DNA of 64,000 nt from Caldilineaceae bacterium (GCA_019637685.1 JAHBVF010000009.1:62001-126000); one strand, 5' to 3'. Shown: positions 18,132 to 27,459, counted from the stretch's first letter. Notes: generated by a model from the sequence alone, not told the origin. Numbers and translations are program-made.

Positions 18132-18169
18132 GCTTCACTGTTCCCAAAGTATATGCCAAAGTTAACCCG

Positions 18170-20968
18170 CTACGCCCCTTTTACCGCCTCCACCATCCGC
18201 TGGATTACCCCACCGGGCGCGCTGCCCAAATCCACCCGCAACAGACGGCGGCCCGCGTCCAGCAGGGCCTGGCGGTCGCCCAGGGATTGGGAGGCGACGA
18301 GTGTGCCAAAGCTGACACTGCTCTCCTCCTTGCCCGCGGCGTCGGGGATGGGCAGGTCGGTCTGGGGCTGGTCCACCAGTTGCAGAAAAAGCCCGTTGCC
18401 CCCGTCGCCTTTGTGCAGTTGGCCGGTGGAATGCAAAAAGCGGGGGCCGAAGCCCAATGTGGTGGCCGCTTTCGTGCGGTTGCGGATAGCCGTTTGCAGC
18501 TCGGCCAGTCTCTTGGCCATCTCCGCGCTGGGCTGAATATAAGCCTGAATCGCCACATAATCGCCGGGCCGCGCGCTGTCCAGAAAATCCCGGACGGCCC
18601 CGGGCAGGTCGGGCGCGCTCACATCTCCATAGAGGGTGGCGTTGCCGTCGCTCAGCGCGGGCGTCAGCGCGGGCAGCTTGCCCGTCTGCGTATAGGCTTC
18701 CAGCATCTTGCGCGCCTGCACTTTGGCCGATTCCACATTGGGTTGGTCAAAGGGGTTGACGCCCAGCCGCTCGCCGGCCACGGCCACGGCAAATTCCCAG
18801 ACGAAGAACTGTTCGGCCAGATCGTAGATATCCCGGAAGTGAATGTAGATGACCGGGTGGCCCGCCTCTTGCAGATGCTGCACCGCGGCGTCGTGGCTTT
18901 CGTCGTCGGAGCATTGCAGATAGACAAAGAGCCGATCGTCGCCATACACGTCGGGTGTGCCCACGGCCTCGCCCACCACTGGCAAAATGCCCTTGCCCTC
19001 TTTGCCCAGGCTCTCGGCCACCAGCTGTTCCAGCCAGTCTCCAAAGGACTCAATCTGGGACGAGGCGATGATTGTCAGTTTGTCCCGGCCTCGCTTGGCA
19101 AGCTCGCCCAGCACCGCGCCGATAATTGCTCCCGGGTTCTGGCTGGCATTGATGTGGCTGCCGCAACTGTTCATCGCTGCGCTGGCCCGACGCAGCAGGC
19201 GGTTCAGGTCCACCCCCACCAGCGAGGCGGGGATCAGCCCAAAGTGGGAGAGTGCTGAGTAGCGCCCGCCGATGTCCGAGTCGTTGATGAAAATAGCCCG
19301 GAAATTGTAGGCTTCGGCCAGTGCCACCAGTTTGGAGCCGGGGTCGGTGATAGCGACAAAGTGCTGGCCTGCTTCTTCCGCGCCCACCGCCTCTACTGTG
19401 CGGTTGTAGAAATATTTGAAGAAGGAGTCGGTCTCCGCGGTTGTGCCTGATTTGGTGGAGACAATAAAGAGTGTGCCTGCCGGGTCCAGGTTTTGGGTTT
19501 CAGCCGCCACTTCGTCCGGGTGGGTGCTGTCCAGAACCGAAAGGGTGATCTCGGTGCCGTGAAAACATCTGCCAAAGACCTCCGGGGCCAGGCTGCTGCC
19601 CCCCATGCCCAGGACAATCGCCTGCTTGTAGCCCTCGTTTTGGAAGTCCTGCACCAGCCCGTCGATGCACTGGATTTCCCGTTTCATTTCGTCGGCAATG
19701 CGCAGCCAGCCCAGCCGGTTGCTGATCTCTTTTGGCTCCGGCTTCCAGACAGTGTGGCTGTTGGCCCAGATACGGGCGACCAGTTGGCTTTCGTCCATCT
19801 GGGCCAGGGCCGCGTCCACCCCGGCCTGTTCCTCGCCCAAATGCAGGCGCACCCGCTGGCCCAGGCTGTTGCGGTTGCTGCCCGAAAAGCCCGCGGCCTT
19901 CTCAGAAATGCTCTGCATCAACACATCAAAGGCATCGGCGAAGGATTTCACCCCGTCCCGCTGCAACTGCTCGGTGATTTCATCCAGATCAACGCCCAGC
20001 CCGGCCAGTTTGGCCAGGGCCTGGTGGTCGGCTGCCGGGTCCGCGTCCACTGTGCGGGCCACAGTGCCGTGATCCATAAAGGCGTCCAGCGTATTCAGGG
20101 GCAAAGTGTTGACTGTGTGGGGGCCGATCAGTTCGTCCACGTAAAGGGTGTCGGGGAAGGCCGGGTTTTTGGTGCTGGTGCTGCCCCACAAGGGGCGCTG
20201 TACCCGTGCGCCTTTGGCTGCCAGCTTCTCCCAGCGGGGGCCGCTGAAGGTGGCTTTGAAACGGTCGTAGGCCATGCGCGCGTTGGCAATGGCAATTTTG
20301 CCTTCCAATTCCGGATGGCCCAGCGCGTTGACTTTTTTGTCCACCACCCCATCCACCCGGCTGACAAAGAAGGAGGCCACCGACACGACTTTGCTGTAGT
20401 CCACATTGCTGGCGGCCAGCCGTTCCAGCCCGCTGATATAGGCGTTGGCGGTCTCGTCGTAGTGTTTGAGCGAGAACATCAGCGTCACATTGATATTGAT
20501 GCCTTCGCCGATGAGGGTCTCGATGGCAGGAATGCCCTGGGGGGTGGCCGGCACTTTGATCATCACATTGGGCCTGTCCACCATCGAAAAGAGGCGGCGG
20601 GCTTCCATCACAGTGCCTTCGGTGTCATAGGCCAGCTTGGGGTTCACCTCCAGACTCACATAGCCGTCCAGCGCGTCCGTGCGTTCGTAGACCGGGCGCA
20701 GAATATCCGCGGCCCGGCGGATATCCTGAATGGCGAGAGTCTCGTAGATGTCGTTGACTGTGTGGCCTTCGCTCACCAGCCGCTCGATGGCCGCGTTGTA
20801 ATCTGTGCTGCTGGTGATGGCCTGCTGGAAGATGGATGGATTGGAGGTGACGCCCCGCAGTCCTTGATTCACCAGATCGTTGAGTTTGCCCGCGTCCAAA
20901 AAGGCCCGGCGGATATAGTCCAGCCAAATAGATTGCCCGACAAGGGCCAGTTCATGCATCTTTGTCAT
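18170..20968 (-). CDS. tal-pgi: Bifunctional transaldolase/glucose-6-phosphate isomerase fusion
   Basis: A 932-residue fusion. The N-terminal transaldolase (about 1-365) has SNPSIFQQAI, SLEVNP and the Schiff-base Lys138 in NVMIKVPAT. The C-terminal glucose-6-phosphate isomerase (about 380-932) has SIS-domain motifs including LGMGGSSLAPEV and FIVSTKSGTTAET. One enzyme links the pentose phosphate pathway (sedoheptulose 7-P plus glyceraldehyde 3-P) with glycolysis (glucose 6-P/fructose 6-P). Such fusions are known in several bacterial lineages. Start is the ATG at 20966-20968 with AAGGGAG 8 nt upstream. Neighbours are ppgK and glk upstream and rpiA downstream, consistent with one pathway unit. 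Confidence 0.93.
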   Translation of the reverse strand: MTKMHELALVGQSIWLDYIRRAFLDAGKLNDLVNQGLRGVTSNPSIFQQAITSSTDYNAAIERLVSEGHTVNDIYETLAIQDIRRAADILRPVYERTDALDGYVSLEVNPKLAYDTEGTVMEARRLFSMVDRPNVMIKVPATPQGIPAIETLIGEGININVTLMFSLKHYDETANAYISGLERLAASNVDYSKVVSVASFFVSRVDGVVDKKVNALGHPELEGKIAIANARMAYDRFKATFSGPRWEKLAAKGARVQRPLWGSTSTKNPAFPDTLYVDELIGPHTVNTLPLNTLDAFMDHGTVARTVDADPAADHQALAKLAGLGVDLDEITEQLQRDGVKSFADAFDVLMQSISEKAAGFSGSNRNSLGQRVRLHLGEEQAGVDAALAQMDESQLVARIWANSHTVWKPEPKEISNRLGWLRIADEMKREIQCIDGLVQDFQNEGYKQAIVLGMGGSSLAPEVFGRCFHGTEITLSVLDSTHPDEVAAETQNLDPAGTLFIVSTKSGTTAETDSFFKYFYNRTVEAVGAEEAGQHFVAITDPGSKLVALAEAYNFRAIFINDSDIGGRYSALSHFGLIPASLVGVDLNRLLRRASAAMNSCGSHINASQNPGAIIGAVLGELAKRGRDKLTIIASSQIESFGDWLEQLVAESLGKEGKGILPVVGEAVGTPDVYGDDRLFVYLQCSDDESHDAAVQHLQEAGHPVIYIHFRDIYDLAEQFFVWEFAVAVAGERLGVNPFDQPNVESAKVQARKMLEAYTQTGKLPALTPALSDGNATLYGDVSAPDLPGAVRDFLDSARPGDYVAIQAYIQPSAEMAKRLAELQTAIRNRTKAATTLGFGPRFLHSTGQLHKGDGGNGLFLQLVDQPQTDLPIPDAAGKEESSVSFGTLVASQSLGDRQALLDAGRRLLRVDLGSAPGGVIQRMVEAVKGA

Positions 20969-21015
20969 GGAAATGTCTCCCTTTAATTTCACCAAATACT
21001 GTCGCGTTGGGGGCG

Positions 21016-21069
21016 GCGTGAAGCGGGCAGCGTGAGATCGCCGGCGATCTCACGCTGCCCGCTTCACGC
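21016..21069. repeat. Perfect 54-bp palindrome at the ppgK stop
   Basis: Two 27-bp arms are exact reverse complements with no loop (centre CGCC|GGCG). The ppgK stop codon (21064-21066) lies inside the right arm, and tal-pgi starts 48 bases away. The words GCGTGAAGC and GCGTGAGATCGCC recur in palindromes at 45554 and 49622. Confidence 0.9.
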
Positions 21070-21864
21070 TTCGTCTGTGCTGCTGTTCAAAATCATCTGG
21101 GCATCAAACTCCCCCTCATCCCCATTCTGAAAGATGGCGTGGGCGGCCATTGCGCCGCCGATGATGCCCGCTTCGTTGCGCATCTGGGCCACCACCAGGG
21201 GCGCACGGGTTTTGATATGCTTGAAGAATTTTTCGCTCTTTTTGCTCACGCCGCCGCCCACAATAAACAGATCGGGGGAGAGCAGAAATTCCAGTTTTTG
21301 AAAATACTGATTGAGCCGTTTGCCCCATTTCTTCCAGGTCAGGTCGGCGCGCTCCCGGGCGCTCTCCGCGGCCTGTCGCTCCGCGTCGCCGCCGTTCATT
21401 TCAATGTGGCCCAGCTCGGAATTGGGGAGCAGGTGGCCGTCCACAAAGAGAGCTGTGCCGATGCCTGTGCCCAGAGTGAGCATAATAATCACCCCCTGCT
21501 GGTCCCGGCCCGCGCCAAAGACCATTTCGGCGATGCCCGCGGCGTCAGCGTCGTTGATGACTGTGACCGGGTTGCCGGTGTGCTCCTCGAACAGCGCTTT
21601 GACATCCGTCCCGATCCACGATTTGTCCACATTGGCCGCGCTGTGGGCCACGCCGTTGCGGATGATAGCCGGGAAAGTACAGCCGATTGGCCCTTTCCAG
21701 TTGAAGTGGCGGGCCACCTGTCCCACCACCAGCGCCACATCCACCGGTTTGGCCCCCGCGGGCGTCTCCAGCCGATAGCGCTCAGTGATCATTTCGCCTG
21801 TCCCCGCGTCGATGACCGCGCCTTTGATCCCGCTTCCTCCGATGTCGATCCCCAGAACGTGCAT
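21064..21864 (-). CDS. ppgK: Polyphosphate-type glucokinase (ROK family)
   Basis: A 266-residue ROK sugar kinase closest in pattern to polyphosphate glucokinases, which phosphorylate glucose with polyphosphate or ATP. Motifs are the phosphate-1 loop GIDIGGSGIKGA, a NDADAAGIAEM segment with the catalytic Asp, LTLGTGIG and ELGHIE (sugar-binding). The usual ROK zinc motif with three Cys is absent, as in PpgK. GGGAGG lies 5 nt before the ATG. It sits between glk and tal-pgi, so its product feeds straight into the Pgi domain. Polyphosphate use is inferred from family likeness. Confidence 0.88.
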   Translation of the reverse strand: MHVLGIDIGGSGIKGAVIDAGTGEMITERYRLETPAGAKPVDVALVVGQVARHFNWKGPIGCTFPAIIRNGVAHSAANVDKSWIGTDVKALFEEHTGNPVTVINDADAAGIAEMVFGAGRDQQGVIIMLTLGTGIGTALFVDGHLLPNSELGHIEMNGGDAERQAAESARERADLTWKKWGKRLNQYFQKLEFLLSPDLFIVGGGVSKKSEKFFKHIKTRAPLVVAQMRNEAGIIGGAMAAHAIFQNGDEGEFDAQMILNSSTDEA

Positions 21865-22042
21865 ACGCGCCTCCCGCTAGTCTCTTTCAATAGCTGCTTC
21901 TCGATTTACTTTTCTACCTTCACCCCACGCCAAAAGGCCACCCGGTCTGTGATCTGGGCCGCTACCGGGCTGGGCGTAGGATAGTACCAGGCCGCGTTCT
22001 CGGATGCCCTGTGGGTTCCTGTGTTTTTGTGGTGAACCGCGT

Positions 22043-23026
22043 CTACAGCCGGGCCAGTCCATAGCTGGCCGCGCCCAGCAGCCCGGCCTTCGGGTTGAGA
22101 ATCACGTGTATGGGCACATTTTCCAACAGGCTGGCAAAGCGTCCCTTGGCTTTGAATGCAGCCAAAAAGCGTTCGTCTTCCAGCACAGGCAAAATGCGCG
22201 GCGGAATACCCCCGCCCAGATAGACGCCGCCGGTCGCCAGCACTTTCAGGGCCATATTGCCCGCCTCGCCAGCCAGAATCTCCACAAACATTTCCAGCGT
22301 GCAGCGGCAGATGTCGCATTCGGGCTGGGCCAGGGCTGTCTCGACAATAACCGGTGTGGGATCGGAGGCCTCCGCCAGCTTTTTCATCAACCATTCCGGC
22401 TCCGGGTAGCGCCCCGTCTCTTTGAAAAAGGCGTAGATATTGGGGATGCCCAGCCCGGAGCAGACCCGCTCGTAGCTGATGTGGCCCAGCTTTGTCTGCA
22501 AAAAGCCCAGCATCTCCCACTGCTCTTTGTTCACTGGCGCAAAGGAGGCGTGTCCCCCTTCGGATGCGTGTGCCCGGTAACGCTTGCGTTCCCAGGTCAG
22601 AAAAGCCTCGCCCAGCCCTGTGCCGGGGGCCACAATGGCAATCGGTCCGTGCCCCACAGCCAGGCCGGGGGCGAGGGTTTGCAGGTCTTTGGCCTCTAGC
22701 GATGGGACCGCGTTGGCAATCGATTCCAGATCGTTGAGCAGTTTGACTTTCTTTATGCCCAACGCTGTCCGCAGCCCCTTCTCCTCTATCTGCCAGGGCA
22801 GATTTGTTACCGTCGCTTTGCCGTCCACCACTGGCCCGGCCACGCCAAAAACTGCCGATTGAAAGGGCAAATGGGTGTGTTCGCGAAAATCTTCGATCAG
22901 CGCTTCCAGCGAGTCATAGCGGCGGCTGGGAAAGGTGGATTCGGCCAACGGCGCGGCCAATCCACCCTCCGCGGCATAGACTGCCAGATTGGTTTTGGTT
23001 CCACCGATGTCGCCGGCCAGGAGCAT
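22043..23026 (-). CDS. glk: Glucokinase (Glk family)
   Basis: A 327-residue hexokinase-fold glucokinase. It begins MLLAGDIGGTKTNLAVY (phosphate-1 loop) and includes AVFGVAGPVVDG, a LLNDLESIA segment with the catalytic Asp, IVAPGTGLGEAFL and GGHASFAP. The C-terminal GGVYLGGGIPPRI is the adenosine-binding motif. I start at the ATG at 23024-23026 because GGAGG lies 8 nt upstream; a longer frame lacks a site. It lies directly upstream of a second, unrelated glucokinase (ppgK), giving the cell two ways to make glucose 6-phosphate. The 178 bases between them hold no recognised gene. Confidence 0.93.
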   Translation of the reverse strand: MLLAGDIGGTKTNLAVYAAEGGLAAPLAESTFPSRRYDSLEALIEDFREHTHLPFQSAVFGVAGPVVDGKATVTNLPWQIEEKGLRTALGIKKVKLLNDLESIANAVPSLEAKDLQTLAPGLAVGHGPIAIVAPGTGLGEAFLTWERKRYRAHASEGGHASFAPVNKEQWEMLGFLQTKLGHISYERVCSGLGIPNIYAFFKETGRYPEPEWLMKKLAEASDPTPVIVETALAQPECDICRCTLEMFVEILAGEAGNMALKVLATGGVYLGGGIPPRILPVLEDERFLAAFKAKGRFASLLENVPIHVILNPKAGLLGAASYGLARL

Positions 23027-23122
23027 TGGGTCTACCTCCGGGAAGTTGCACCCTGAGAAAGGTGCTGCGTGGAAGGTGAGTTTTCGATCATTTTTCACCA
23101 GCTATAGTTTCGTCAAAAAAAT

Positions 23123-24130
23123 TCAGAAATCAGAAGCAACAGACTCGGCCGCTCCACTTTCCGCCGCGGCCAGCATTGCTTCTATCACTGCCAGATCGGC
23201 CAGGGCTTCCTGGGGAGAGTTACGGTGGGGCGCGCCGGTCAGGGCTGATTCGACAAAAGCGGCCAATTCCCGATGGGTGCTGTAGGGCAGGCCAAAGCTT
23301 TCTTCCATGCGTTCCTCGCCCCGCTGGATGACCAACTTTTGGCCGTTGAGACGCAGGCTGCCTTCCGTGCCCGTCACGTGCAGGCTGTTGTCCCCCAGGG
23401 GGCTGCCGCTGGCATAGGTGACAGTGTAGCTGCCAATCACCCCATTGGCAAAGCGCAGCCACGCGGCCAGGGTGTCGGCGGGGGGCAGGTCGTCCCGCTG
23501 CTGGGCCACCACCGCGGCCACACGCTCCACTTCGCCCAGCACCAGCCGCATCCCCGCCGCGTGATGCACGCCCCCATCCAGCAGAAAGCCGCCGGGAAAG
23601 CCACCGCTGCGTCGCCACGCGGTGCGATAGTTGGGCGAGCCGGGCGGCACAGCCAATTGCAGGGAAAAATCGCAGGTCAATGGCCGGCCAATCGCGCCGT
23701 CCCGGATGGCCTGGCCCGCGTGCACAAAAGCCTCCTCATAGCGCCAGTTTTCCGCCACCATCCACACCTGCGCCGGATGCTGCTGGTGGATCTCCAGCAG
23801 GGGCCTGGCCTGGGCCAGGGTGGGCGCGATGGGTTTCTCGCTGACGACGTGCAGCCCGCTTTCCAGGGCCAGGGCTGTCACCTCTGGCATCAGCGGAATG
23901 GGCAGGACAATATCCACCGCGTCCAACTCCTCCACGGCCAGCAGGGAAGGGATATGATCGTAGATCGTCACCGGTTCGGGGAGCAGGCTGGCCACAGCCT
24001 CGGCAGACTCGTGGGAACGGCTGCACACGGCCACCACCTGACAGCGTTCTGCCAGCGCGGCCCAGGCCGGCGCGTGGGCTTTGCGCATAAACGTGCCTGC
24101 CCCGATCAGACCAATCCGCAATCGGCTCAT
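23123..24130 (-). CDS. Gfo/Idh/MocA-family oxidoreductase
   Basis: A 335-residue NAD(P)-dependent dehydrogenase. The Rossmann start is GLIGAGTFMRKAHAPAW, and the family's catalytic EKP motif appears in VVSEKPIAPTLAQA. The C-terminal alpha/beta domain has GGFLLDGGVHHAAGMRL, with the conserved Gly-His region. The likely reaction is oxidation or epimerisation of a sugar, inositol or amino-sugar derivative; the substrate cannot be read from the sequence. Start is the ATG at 24128-24130, which overlaps the mgsA stop in an ATGA, so translation is coupled to mgsA. Confidence 0.88.
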   Translation of the reverse strand: MSRLRIGLIGAGTFMRKAHAPAWAALAERCQVVAVCSRSHESAEAVASLLPEPVTIYDHIPSLLAVEELDAVDIVLPIPLMPEVTALALESGLHVVSEKPIAPTLAQARPLLEIHQQHPAQVWMVAENWRYEEAFVHAGQAIRDGAIGRPLTCDFSLQLAVPPGSPNYRTAWRRSGGFPGGFLLDGGVHHAAGMRLVLGEVERVAAVVAQQRDDLPPADTLAAWLRFANGVIGSYTVTYASGSPLGDNSLHVTGTEGSLRLNGQKLVIQRGEERMEESFGLPYSTHRELAAFVESALTGAPHRNSPQEALADLAVIEAMLAAAESGAAESVASDF

Positions 24131-24537
24131 TGCCCTTTTTCTCCGTAGGATAGCTGGGCCACCAGTCCGGCCAGCACATAGCGGGCGCTGGCTTCGTTGG
24201 TGGCCAGAGGAATGTCGTAGACGTTGCAAATGCGCAGCAGACTGCCGATGTCCGGCTCGTGGGGGTGGGCGTAGAGGGGATCGACCAGAAAGAAGACCCC
24301 GGCAATCTGGCCCTGGGCCACCTGCGCGGCAATCTGTGCGTCGCCGCCATAGGGGCCGCTGAGCATCCGTTCCACGGGCAGCCCTGTCGCCTGCTGAACC
24401 CGTTCGCCCGTCGTGCCCGTGGCAATCAGCCGAAAGCGCGCCAGCATCTCCTGGTGCTCTCGTACAAAGCGAATTATGTCGTCCTTTTTGCCATCGTGGG
24501 CGATCAATGCTATCGTGGACACAGGGATTCCTGTCAT
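24127..24537 (-). CDS. mgsA: Methylglyoxal synthase
   Basis: A 136-residue MgsA, which turns dihydroxyacetone phosphate into methylglyoxal and phosphate, a bypass that relieves sugar-phosphate build-up. Key segments are ALIAHDGKKDD, ATGTTGERVQQATG (phosphate binding), MLSGPYGGDAQIAAQV with the catalytic Asp, and FFLVDPLYAHPHEPDI with the conserved Asp-Pro and His. I start at ATG 24537 to match family length; a GTG at 24558 is possible. Neither has a good ribosome site. It heads the minus-strand sugar cluster and is divergent from the gene at 24615. Confidence 0.92.
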   Translation of the reverse strand: MTGIPVSTIALIAHDGKKDDIIRFVREHQEMLARFRLIATGTTGERVQQATGLPVERMLSGPYGGDAQIAAQVAQGQIAGVFFLVDPLYAHPHEPDIGSLLRICNVYDIPLATNEASARYVLAGLVAQLSYGEKGQ

Positions 24538-24614
24538 CAATGCTGTGCGAAATGTCACCTATCAGCGGGCAAACTTATGCGTACATTATACCGTATCCGT
24601 CAACCAATCAGCCA

Positions 24615-25418
24615 ATGAACACTCCAACTCCCGAAGCCGATCTGCTCCTTCTCTTGGCTGTCGTCCTGCCGCCCCGCGCATTGGATGTGCTGGGGCCTGT
24701 GGTCGATGAGCGCTTTGTCAACACCACCTACGGTGACATCGGCCCCCTGGCCCTGCGCCGCAACCCCGGCGGACGGGGGGTGTGGGTGCAGCCCTACAGC
24801 GGTCTGCCTTCCCGCACCGACCCCCGCTCCACGCTGCTGGCCGCGCGCAAACTGGGCGTGCAGCGGGTGTTGAACTGGGATACAGCCATCGCGCTCAATC
24901 CGCTGCTCAGCCGGGGAAATGTGGCGATTGTGACCGATTACATCGACTTTGTGCGCCATCAGCCCAACACATTTTTCGAGAGCGAAGGCATTACCGGTAT
25001 CGACCAGTCGCCGCCTGTCTGCCCCCACATGAGCCAGGCCCTGGCCCAGATGCTGCCTATGGCTCCTGGCGTCGTCTATGTGGGTGTGGATGGCCCCCGG
25101 CGGGAGACGGCAGCCGAGGCCCGGATGTTTCGCCAGTGGGGGGGCGATCTGATGGGCTATAATCTGGTCCCGGAGATCGCGCTGGCCGGTGAATTGGAAC
25201 TCTGCTACGCGGGTGTGACGACAGTAACCGATGGCAGCGCGGACCGTTTCTCCTATCCGTCCCAGGGGGAGATGCGGGTGGGTCTGAGCCTGGTGCTGGA
25301 AGCCTTGCCTCGCTTTGTGGAACTGCTGGCTGCGCCCGCCACCTGCGCCTGCGCGGAGCGGTTGAGCGCGCCCCGCAAAGGCGGCCTGTTGGCAAACGAT
25401 TGGTGGATGCAGGAATGA
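24615..25418 (+). CDS. Divergent MTAP/PNP-like nucleoside phosphorylase family protein
   Basis: A 267-residue protein whose middle and end resemble methylthioadenosine/purine nucleoside phosphorylases. It has RSTLLAARKLGVQRVLNWDTAIALNPLL, NVAIVTDYIDFVRHQPNTFF, GVYV-like GVVYVGVDGPRRETAAEARMF and CYAGVTTVTDGSADRF. However, the usual N-terminal GGSG phosphate loop and the R-H-G-x-x-H motif are not seen, so phosphorolysis may be lost or altered. The start is the ATG at 24615; no ribosome site is evident. Its stop overlaps the next gene's start (ATGA), pairing it with an MBL-like protein. It may be a non-enzymatic or re-purposed paralogue. Confidence 0.7.
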   Translation: MNTPTPEADLLLLLAVVLPPRALDVLGPVVDERFVNTTYGDIGPLALRRNPGGRGVWVQPYSGLPSRTDPRSTLLAARKLGVQRVLNWDTAIALNPLLSRGNVAIVTDYIDFVRHQPNTFFESEGITGIDQSPPVCPHMSQALAQMLPMAPGVVYVGVDGPRRETAAEARMFRQWGGDLMGYNLVPEIALAGELELCYAGVTTVTDGSADRFSYPSQGEMRVGLSLVLEALPRFVELLAAPATCACAERLSAPRKGGLLANDWWMQE

Positions 25419-26104
25419 CAAAAATCACCCAACTCTACGAGCGCCTGGAACTGCTCTCCGAAGGCGACCCGCCCAGCCACACCCTTTTTGTCATGGCCCG
25501 GCTGTTGGGCACGCCGGACAGGCTGCTTCTCATCGATCCCCCGGCAGATGTGGCCCAGCGCTTTACGTTGGCCGAGGAGAATGCGGTCATCTTTACCGGC
25601 GCGGCAACAGAAACCGGCCTGTCCGCGCTGCAAACCCAGCCCGGCGGCGTGGCCCACATCAGCATTGGCGAACACCTGCTGGACATCTACAGCCAGCAGA
25701 CGGGCAACGTCATCTACTTTCCCACACTGGGCGTGCTTTGCGGCGGCGAATTTGGCAGCGATCTGGCCCTGCCCCGGCTGGCAGTCGGCTCCGACGGCAG
25801 CGATGAGATCGAAGCGCTGCGGCTGCTGGCCCAGACGGTCAAGCAGCGGCGGGTGGATGTCTACATTCCCCGCCAGGGTTCTCTGGCGCGGGACCGGGTG
25901 GAAGTGATGGGGCGATTGGCCGGGGATGTGGCCTATCTGCACGGGTTGCGCCGGGTTGTGCCCGGCGGGGTGGCCCAGGGCGAGGCACTGGAACGGATCG
26001 AGCGGGTGGCGGCCACGCTCTTGCCCGACAACCGGCGCACGCCTCTCTGCCGGGAAATCCACGAAGAAAATGTGGAGCGGCTGTGGCGGGCGGCACAGGC
26101 ATAG
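25415..26104 (+). CDS. Metallo-beta-lactamase-fold-like protein, probably lacking metal site
   Basis: A 229-residue protein with an MBL-like pattern. It includes GVAHISIGEHLLDIYSQQTG, VIYFPTLGVLCGGEFGSDLALPRL and a C-terminal VDVYIPRQG that sits where family members have a GHG. The HxHxDH motif is not visible, so the usual two-metal hydrolase activity is doubtful. The ATG overlaps the previous stop, so the two genes are translated as a pair. Their products may interact. The assignment is tentative and function is unknown. The stop codon lies inside the family A palindrome. Confidence 0.5.
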   Translation: MTKITQLYERLELLSEGDPPSHTLFVMARLLGTPDRLLLIDPPADVAQRFTLAEENAVIFTGAATETGLSALQTQPGGVAHISIGEHLLDIYSQQTGNVIYFPTLGVLCGGEFGSDLALPRLAVGSDGSDEIEALRLLAQTVKQRRVDVYIPRQGSLARDRVEVMGRLAGDVAYLHGLRRVVPGGVAQGEALERIERVAATLLPDNRRTPLCREIHEENVERLWRAAQA

Positions 26105-26137
26105 AAGTTCGACTTTTTCCGAAAAGCCGAACTTCTA
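26102..26137. repeat. Palindromic repeat family A, copy 2, holding two convergent stop codons
   Basis: Arms 26102-26117 (TAGAAGTTCGACTTTT) and 26122-26137 pair with one mismatch around a 4-nt loop. The plus-strand gene stops at 26102-26104 and ruvB stops at 26135-26137, so the palindrome supplies both TAG codons. It probably works as a shared terminator. Confidence 0.9.
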
Positions 26138-27202
26138 CCCAAACAGCCCGCTTTGGCTGGGCACTTCGGGGTAGACCGCGCCCATATGTGCATAGGCAGC
26201 GCGGGTTGCCATGCGGCCCCGGGGCGTCCTGTCCAAAAAGCCGAGCTGCAGCAGATATGGCTCCACCACATCCATAATTGTGTCGGCTTCCTCGCTGATG
26301 CTGGCGGCCAGGGTGTCCAGCCCCACTGGCCCGCCAGTGAACTTGTGGATGATAGCATCCAGCACCCGCCGGTCCAGATCGTCCAGCCCCAAATGATCAA
26401 TTTCGTGGATGGCCAGGGCTTCGTCAGCCACCTGCTGGTTGATGACGCCGTCGGCGCGCACTTGCGCGTAGTCCCGCACCCGGCGCAGAAGACGCAGGGC
26501 CACACGGGGCGTCCCCCGGGATCGGCGGGCGATCTCCTGGGCACCGATTTCGTCGATGGGCATGTCCAGCAGGGCCGCGGCCCGTGTGATGATCTCTTGC
26601 AGCGCGTCCTGGCTGTAGAAGTCGAAGCGCTCCACAACGCCGAAACGGGCGCGCAGGGGCGAGGTGATAAGCGCCAGGCGGGTGGTGGCCCCGATGATTG
26701 TAAAGCGGGGCAGCTTCAGCCGGATGCTGCGCGCGCTGGGTCCGCTGCCCACAGTGATGTCCAGCACAAAATCCTCCATTGCCGGGTAGAGAATCTCTTC
26801 CACTGCCCGGCCCAGGCGGTGAATTTCGTCGATGAACAGAATATCGCCCTTGCGCAGGTTCGTCAGGATGGCGGCCAGATCGCCTGCCTTTTCGATGGCC
26901 GGGCCAGCCGTCGGCTTTAAATTGCCCGCCATTTCGCCGGCAAGAATGTGGCTGAGGGTTGTCTTGCCCAGCCCCGGTGGGCCATAGAGCAGCACGTGAT
27001 CCAGCGCTTCCCCCCGCCCTTTGGCCGCGTCCACCAGAATCCGCATTTTGTCCCGCAGCCGCTCCTGGCCGATCATTTCGTCCAGAGAATGGGGGCGCAG
27101 GGCATAGTCCACCCGCTGATCTTCGGGCTGCTGGTCGCCGGAAATGGCGCGTTCGGGGGTCTCTTTTTCGCTGCGTTTTGGCTCGCTTGGGTCAATTGCC
27201 AT
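26135..27202 (-). CDS. ruvB: Holliday junction DNA helicase RuvB
   Basis: A 355-residue AAA+ motor of the RuvABC complex that drives branch migration of Holliday junctions. Walker A is GPPGLGKT (74-81), Walker B is FIDEIHRL, sensor 1 is GATTR, and the arginine-finger region is [10 protein letters not shown]. The C-terminal winged helix has the LDRTPRGR motif. I start at the ATG at 27200-27202 because GAGGA lies 7 nt upstream. A charged N-terminal tail of about 25 residues precedes the AAA+ domain. ruvA and ruvC are not adjacent. Confidence 0.96.
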   Translation of the reverse strand: MAIDPSEPKRSEKETPERAISGDQQPEDQRVDYALRPHSLDEMIGQERLRDKMRILVDAAKGRGEALDHVLLYGPPGLGKTTLSHILAGEMAGNLKPTAGPAIEKAGDLAAILTNLRKGDILFIDEIHRLGRAVEEILYPAMEDFVLDITVGSGPSARSIRLKLPRFTIIGATTRLALITSPLRARFGVVERFDFYSQDALQEIITRAAALLDMPIDEIGAQEIARRSRGTPRVALRLLRRVRDYAQVRADGVINQQVADEALAIHEIDHLGLDDLDRRVLDAIIHKFTGGPVGLDTLAASISEEADTIMDVVEPYLLQLGFLDRTPRGRMATRAAYAHMGAVYPEVPSQSGLFG

Positions 27203-27346
27203 TGCTCTGTCCTCAGTCTGTTGGCAAGGGACCGATTGCCAGTCTGTCCATCGCGTTTTCTGTGTGCCTGAATTCGATCCGAACGAGTGTGCTATAGTAT
27301 CATACCAGAGAAAGGAAATCAGGAGAAATTGTCGGCGGAAATCAGA

Positions 27347-27375
27347 TTGACGAAATACCGAAAACCTGCTATAAG
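27347..27375 (+). promoter_or_regulatory. Sigma-70-type promoter for the DksA/TraR-like gene
   Basis: TTGACG at 27347-27352, a 17-nt spacer, and TATAAG at 27370-27375. It lies 85 bases upstream of the gene start, in the divergent gap with ruvB. Confidence 0.7.
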
Positions 27376-27459
27376 TGGGCAACGTTTTTCTGTAAATGGA
27401 CCGTTCTTTCAATCCCGGAAGAAACTGGCCGTTTATTTGTGATTGATGGAAGGATTGGA

